DNA of 8,225 nt. Source: an uncultured Clostridia bacterium (lineage in GTDB: Bacteria > Bacillota > Clostridia > Lachnospirales > Anaerotignaceae). The DNA lies in assembly GCA_910583755.1 (NCBI GenBank), contig CAJTZO010000060.1, forward strand, positions 1 through 8,225, given 5' to 3'. Position 1 is the stretch's first letter, and the number at the start of each line of letters is the position of its first letter. The position numbers and the translations under genes were made by a program. Below are positions 4,856-8,225 of the stretch, one piece after another. The notes under the pieces were generated by a model. That model ran no database searches. It was not told the origin of the DNA and worked only from the letters and a program-made list of their open reading frames with translations.

Positions 4856-7800
4856 ATGAAAAAGAAACAAGCAATCGCATTTTTGTTGTCAGCAGCTATG
4901 ACAACAGGGACAGCAATACCAGCATTTGGTGCTTCTAGCGACATCAGCGGTCATTGGGCACAAGCAACCATTACAAAATGGCAAGACGCTGGAAGAATCG
5001 GTGGCTATGAAGATGGCACTTTTAAACCAGATAGAACCATTACAAGAGCAGAGTTTGTACGTCTTTTAAATAGTGCAACTTCTACTTCTTTTACCTCTAG
5101 TGCAAGTGTTAACTTTAGTGATGTAAAAGAAAGTGACTGGTTCTATGCAGACGTTGCAAAAGCAGTTGGCGCAAAAATTACAAGTGGTTTTGAAGATGGT
5201 ACTTTCCGTCCAAGCGAAACCGTAACCAGAATGCAAGCAGCAGTGTTTATTTGTAATGCAAAAGGTCTTGCAGCAAATGAAGCAGGTGCAAACTTATTAA
5301 CAGATGCAGCACAAATCCCAGCATGGGCAAAAGGCGCTGTTGGTGCAGTGATTAGCGCAGGTTATATGTCTGGCTATCCAGATGGAAGCTTTGGTGGCGC
5401 TAAAGGCATGACAAGAGCAGAAGCAGTTTCTACCTTAGATAGAGTTTTAGGTGGTGGTGTAACAACTCCAGCTCCAGATAATCAAGGCGTTTCTACTCCA
5501 GACACTAGCCAAGATACTACCATTGCTGATGCAAAACAAGAAGGTAACATGGTTTGGAGAAGCGGCGGCGGTGGTGGCGGCTCCAGCTCCAAAAAAAATA
5601 ATAATGGAGATAAAAAACATGATGACGAAGATGTTAAAATTGCTTCCGCAGCAGATGCGAGAGAACATAAGGGTCACACCTTAACCGGAACCACCACCAT
5701 CGAATTAACAGAAAATTTAGAATTAAATGACATTACATTTAATGGTCCTGTTAAAATTATTTCTAAGGAAGCAAGTTCTGCTACAGCAGCAGCTTACATA
5801 GGCGATGATGCAGTCGTTGCAGCAGCAAATAGCAGAATCGCTGACGATAAGTTTACCATTACATTAACCAATGGTACAAAATTTATTGAAAGTGTTACCG
5901 TAAAAGAAGGCGTAACCAATGCAAAACCTGTTGAAATTTTCACAGAAACGACAGAAGAAGCTGAAAAAACAATCAGTACATTGATTGCTGAAGTTGCTAC
6001 AAGAATTGTTGGTTTTAAGACAGGAATTCTTGAAGCTAGTGCACCTGTTGAAGTAGCAAAAGGTTCTGTTACAACAGTAACTGCTGAAAGTGATATTACA
6101 GTTGAAGGGGATGCAACGGTTGGAACAGTTACTGTTACTGGTAATGCTACAGTAACAGTACAAGATGGAGCAAGTGTTACTAAAGTTGCTGTTGGTGGCA
6201 ATGTAAATGCCACTGTTACTTTAGAAGGTACTGCAACAGTATCTGAAGTAACAGTAGAAGATAAAGCAGCTGCAACTATAGAGGTTCCAGAAGGTGCAAA
6301 AGTAGATAAAATCACTGTTACTTCTAAAAATTCTGAACCAGCAACAATTATTGGTAATGGTGAAATCAAAGAAATTGAAGCATTAGATCCAGATGCAGTT
6401 AATACTGATGGCGCTCCAAATGCTCCTGACGTAAAACCTATAGAAGAAGCAAAAGTAACAGGTATCTCTGTAGCACCAGAGACAGCAACAGTAGCTGTTG
6501 GAGCTACAGCAAAATTGACAGCAACAGTAGAAGGTTCTGGAACAGGATATGAAGCAGTAAAATGGACTACAAGTGATGAAACAATTGCAACTGTTACAGA
6601 AGATGGTACTGTTACAGGTGTGAAAGCTGGCGAAGCAACCATTACAGTTACTTCTACAGTAGATAATACAAAGACAGCAACAGCAACTATCACTGTAACA
6701 GCAACAGAAGGCGAATACACAGTAACAGCAACAAAAGATGTAGATGGTACAGCGACAAAGGTAGCGAAAGATGCTGAAGTAAAACAAGGTGATGTTATTA
6801 CTTTCAAATTACAAGACAAAGATGGTAAAGATGTAGCAAATGCAACATGGTCTGTAAGTGGGGCAATTACTACTGGTATGGCTGATAATGTGTTGACAGT
6901 ACCTGAAATTGCAACAGCAGGAACAATTACCGTTACAGCTACAGTAGATGAAAAAGAAGTTGCTACATTTACTTTAAAAGGAGTAGAAACAGAAGTTCCT
7001 CAAACAGTAGGCAGCATTGAAATGGCAGATGGCAATATAGATACTGTACAAACAACAAAAACATTAACATTAACAGCGGTTGTAAAAGATAATAGTGCAG
7101 ATAAAAAATTAATGGCTGCAGGAAGTAAAGTTAATGTAACATGTACAGTAACTCCTACAGAAGCAGGTACATTTGCTAATGATGGAATTGCAGAATTGAC
7201 TGTAGGCGAAAATGGAGAAATTACTCTTCCTGTATTTACAGCAGGAGCTACAGTACCAGAAGGAACAACAACAATATCAGTTGCTGTAGAAGGTGTAGAT
7301 ACTCCAGCAACATTTGATATTACAATAACAGATAAAGCAATAGCAACAGTGACTGGTAAGACAGATGGCTATACTGTAGAAAGAACTACAATTAAAGTAC
7401 CAAAAGATGCAACAGTTGCAGATATTAGTAAAACTAATTTAAGTGTTAAGAATGGCGAAAACACAGAAATTGAAGATGTTGAATTTGAAGTAACAGACTC
7501 AGAAGGTACAGTTAAAGAGGCATCAGCTAAATTGGCAACTGGTGATAAAGTAACGATAACCTCAGCAACTGCTACAGAAGTTATGTTCTTAGAATATACA
7601 ATTGAAGCACCAGTGGCAGTAACAGGAATTACTGTAACAGCTGAAAAAGAAGATGGTACTACTGTAGAGAACAATGGAACAGTAGCAAAAGGAGATGTAT
7701 TAACATTGACAGCAAATATAACTCCAGAAGAAGCAACAAATAAAAATGTAACATGGGATTTGTCCGTTGACAAAGAAGATAGTGAAAAGAGTATTAAACT

Positions 7801-8225
7801 TAGTTCAGAGGGTGTATTAACTATAGGTTCAGGTGCAATTACAGGTGCAAAAATTACTGTAACAGCAACAGCAGCAGATGGTTCTGGTGTAACAGGAACA
7901 TATGAAGTTACAGTTGCAGATACACCTTCAACGAATAAAATCACAATAACAGCAGATAAAACAACAATTACAGTTGGTGGAACAGCAACTTTAACACCAT
8001 CTGAAACAGTAACGACATGGGAATCAAGTGATGAAGCAGTGGCAACAGTAGCAGATGGAGTAGTTACAGGTGTAACAGCAGGTACAGTAACAATTACAGG
8101 TACAACTGCAGATGGTAAAACAGGAACTATAGAAATTACTGTTGAAGCAGAAAATGGAATCACAATAGAGGCAGATAAAACAACAATTACAGTTGGTGGA
8201 ACAGCAACTTTAACACCATCTGAAA
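4856..8225 (+). CDS. SLH-domain cell-surface protein with Ig-like (Big2) repeats, 3' end outside window
   Basis: This is a secreted wall-anchored protein, probably an S-layer or S-layer-associated protein; 1,123 codons are seen with no stop. A signal peptide covers about 1-26 (basic KKK, hydrophobic core, cleavage near AFGA). Three SLH domains follow at about 29-73, 86-137 and 147-198; these bind secondary wall polymers, typically pyruvylated. Their TRAE-type motifs are TRAE at 63-66, TRMQ at 124-127 (degenerate) and TRAE at 186-189. A linker at 199-261 holds six glycines (237-242), SSSKK, NNN and an acidic HDDED patch. Residues 262-530 are unrecognised; 413-490 alternate Val/Thr strands with Gly turns, like a beta-helix. 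Ig-like Big2 domains are clear at 533-615, about 922-1023 and 1027-1099, with a new one starting at about 1100; 616-920 looks like more divergent Ig-like or beta domains. There are two cysteines, C133 and C763. A surface adhesin is the alternative. Confidence 0.88.
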   Translation, partial: MKKKQAIAFLLSAAMTTGTAIPAFGASSDISGHWAQATITKWQDAGRIGGYEDGTFKPDRTITRAEFVRLLNSATSTSFTSSASVNFSDVKESDWFYADVAKAVGAKITSGFEDGTFRPSETVTRMQAAVFICNAKGLAANEAGANLLTDAAQIPAWAKGAVGAVISAGYMSGYPDGSFGGAKGMTRAEAVSTLDRVLGGGVTTPAPDNQGVSTPDTSQDTTIADAKQEGNMVWRSGGGGGGSSSKKNNNGDKKHDDEDVKIASAADAREHKGHTLTGTTTIELTENLELNDITFNGPVKIISKEASSATAAAYIGDDAVVAAANSRIADDKFTITLTNGTKFIESVTVKEGVTNAKPVEIFTETTEEAEKTISTLIAEVATRIVGFKTGILEASAPVEVAKGSVTTVTAESDITVEGDATVGTVTVTGNATVTVQDGASVTKVAVGGNVNATVTLEGTATVSEVTVEDKAAATIEVPEGAKVDKITVTSKNSEPATIIGNGEIKEIEALDPDAVNTDGAPNAPDVKPIEEAKVTGISVAPETATVAVGATAKLTATVEGSGTGYEAVKWTTSDETIATVTEDGTVTGVKAGEATITVTSTVDNTKTATATITVTATEGEYTVTATKDVDGTATKVAKDAEVKQGDVITFKLQDKDGKDVANATWSVSGAITTGMADNVLTVPEIATAGTITVTATVDEKEVATFTLKGVETEVPQTVGSIEMADGNIDTVQTTKTLTLTAVVKDNSADKKLMAAGSKVNVTCTVTPTEAGTFANDGIAELTVGENGEITLPVFTAGATVPEGTTTISVAVEGVDTPATFDITITDKAIATVTGKTDGYTVERTTIKVPKDATVADISKTNLSVKNGENTEIEDVEFEVTDSEGTVKEASAKLATGDKVTITSATATEVMFLEYTIEAPVAVTGITVTAEKEDGTTVENNGTVAKGDVLTLTANITPEEATNKNVTWDLSVDKEDSEKSIKLSSEGVLTIGSGAITGAKITVTATAADGSGVTGTYEVTVADTPSTNKITITADKTTITVGGTATLTPSETVTTWESSDEAVATVADGVVTGVTAGTVTITGTTADGKTGTIEITVEAENGITIEADKTTITVGGTATLTPSE
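7939..8006 (+). repeat. Direct repeat copy 1 within the Ig-like domains
   Basis: It matches 8158-8225 at 65 of 68 positions, including a perfect 55-base match from 7952. The three differences are adjacent (ACA against GAG at 7949-7951). It encodes the first strands of an Ig-like unit (ADKTTITVGGTATLTPSE). The 219-base period equals 73 codons, so the repeat keeps the frame. Confidence 0.95.
8158..8225 (+). repeat. Direct repeat copy 2 within the Ig-like domains, runs off the window
   Basis: This is the second copy of the 7939-8006 sequence, with the 55-base identical core at 8171-8225 reaching the window edge. The identity may continue beyond it, so the full repeat length and copy number are unknown. 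Confidence 0.95.

Noticed and set aside
5794..6819. Long open frame on the - strand (341 codons)
   Set aside because: It is the antisense of the Thr/Val/Ala-rich repeats, whose ACA, GTA and GCA codons rarely give stops in reverse. The translation is low-complexity Ser/Val/Thr with no ribosome binding site or domain.
7369..8163. Long open frame on the - strand (264 codons)
   Set aside because: Same cause as above: it mirrors the Ig-like repeats of the + strand gene and has no sign of its own coding function.
7939..8225. CRISPR-like or mobile-element repeats
   Set aside because: The repeats are in frame inside a coding sequence at a 73-codon period and encode Ig-like domains. There are no spacers and no transposase.

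Overview
The window is AT-rich DNA with TTG and ATG starts, strong GGAGG-type ribosome binding sites, a gram-positive style secretion signal and SLH domains. This fits a low-GC Firmicute of the class Clostridia. I cannot name the genus from the sequence alone.

Positions 1-4419 hold four housekeeping genes, all on the + strand: cdsA (214-1032), dxr (1051-2190), rseP (2208-3287) and ispG (3370-4419). The first three are separated by only 17-18 bases and read as one transcription unit. Between rseP and ispG lie a hairpin terminator and, overlapping it, a good extended -10 promoter, so ispG may be uncoupled from the genes before it. cdsA makes CDP-diacylglycerol for phospholipids. dxr and ispG are the second and a late step of the MEP isoprenoid pathway, which supplies undecaprenyl phosphate. 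rseP is a site-2 membrane protease. Together this is an envelope and lipid-carrier cluster. The uppS gene that often precedes cdsA is not visible in the 213 bases available.

Positions 4420-4855 are non-coding and very AT-rich. They contain a long imperfect hairpin that probably ends the ispG transcript, then a strong promoter (4619-4648). A 7-bp palindrome fills that promoter's spacer, and a perfect 19-bp inverted repeat brackets it. A leader of about 200 bases follows, with small hairpins and a strong ribosome binding site.

From 4856 to the right edge runs a large secreted cell-surface protein, open at the 3' end (1,123 codons seen). It has a signal peptide, three SLH domains for wall anchoring, a Gly/Ser/Asp-rich linker, a Thr/Val-rich stretch with beta-helix-like periodicity, and several bacterial Ig-like (Big2-type) domains. 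The last two Ig-like units share a perfect 55-bp DNA repeat 219 bp apart. It is best read as an S-layer or S-layer-associated protein.

The gene content is ordinary. I see no defence system, CRISPR array, tRNA, rRNA or mobile element. The parts most worth a second look are the regulatory region of the surface-protein gene, the terminator/promoter overlap before ispG, and the modular, repeat-prone surface protein.
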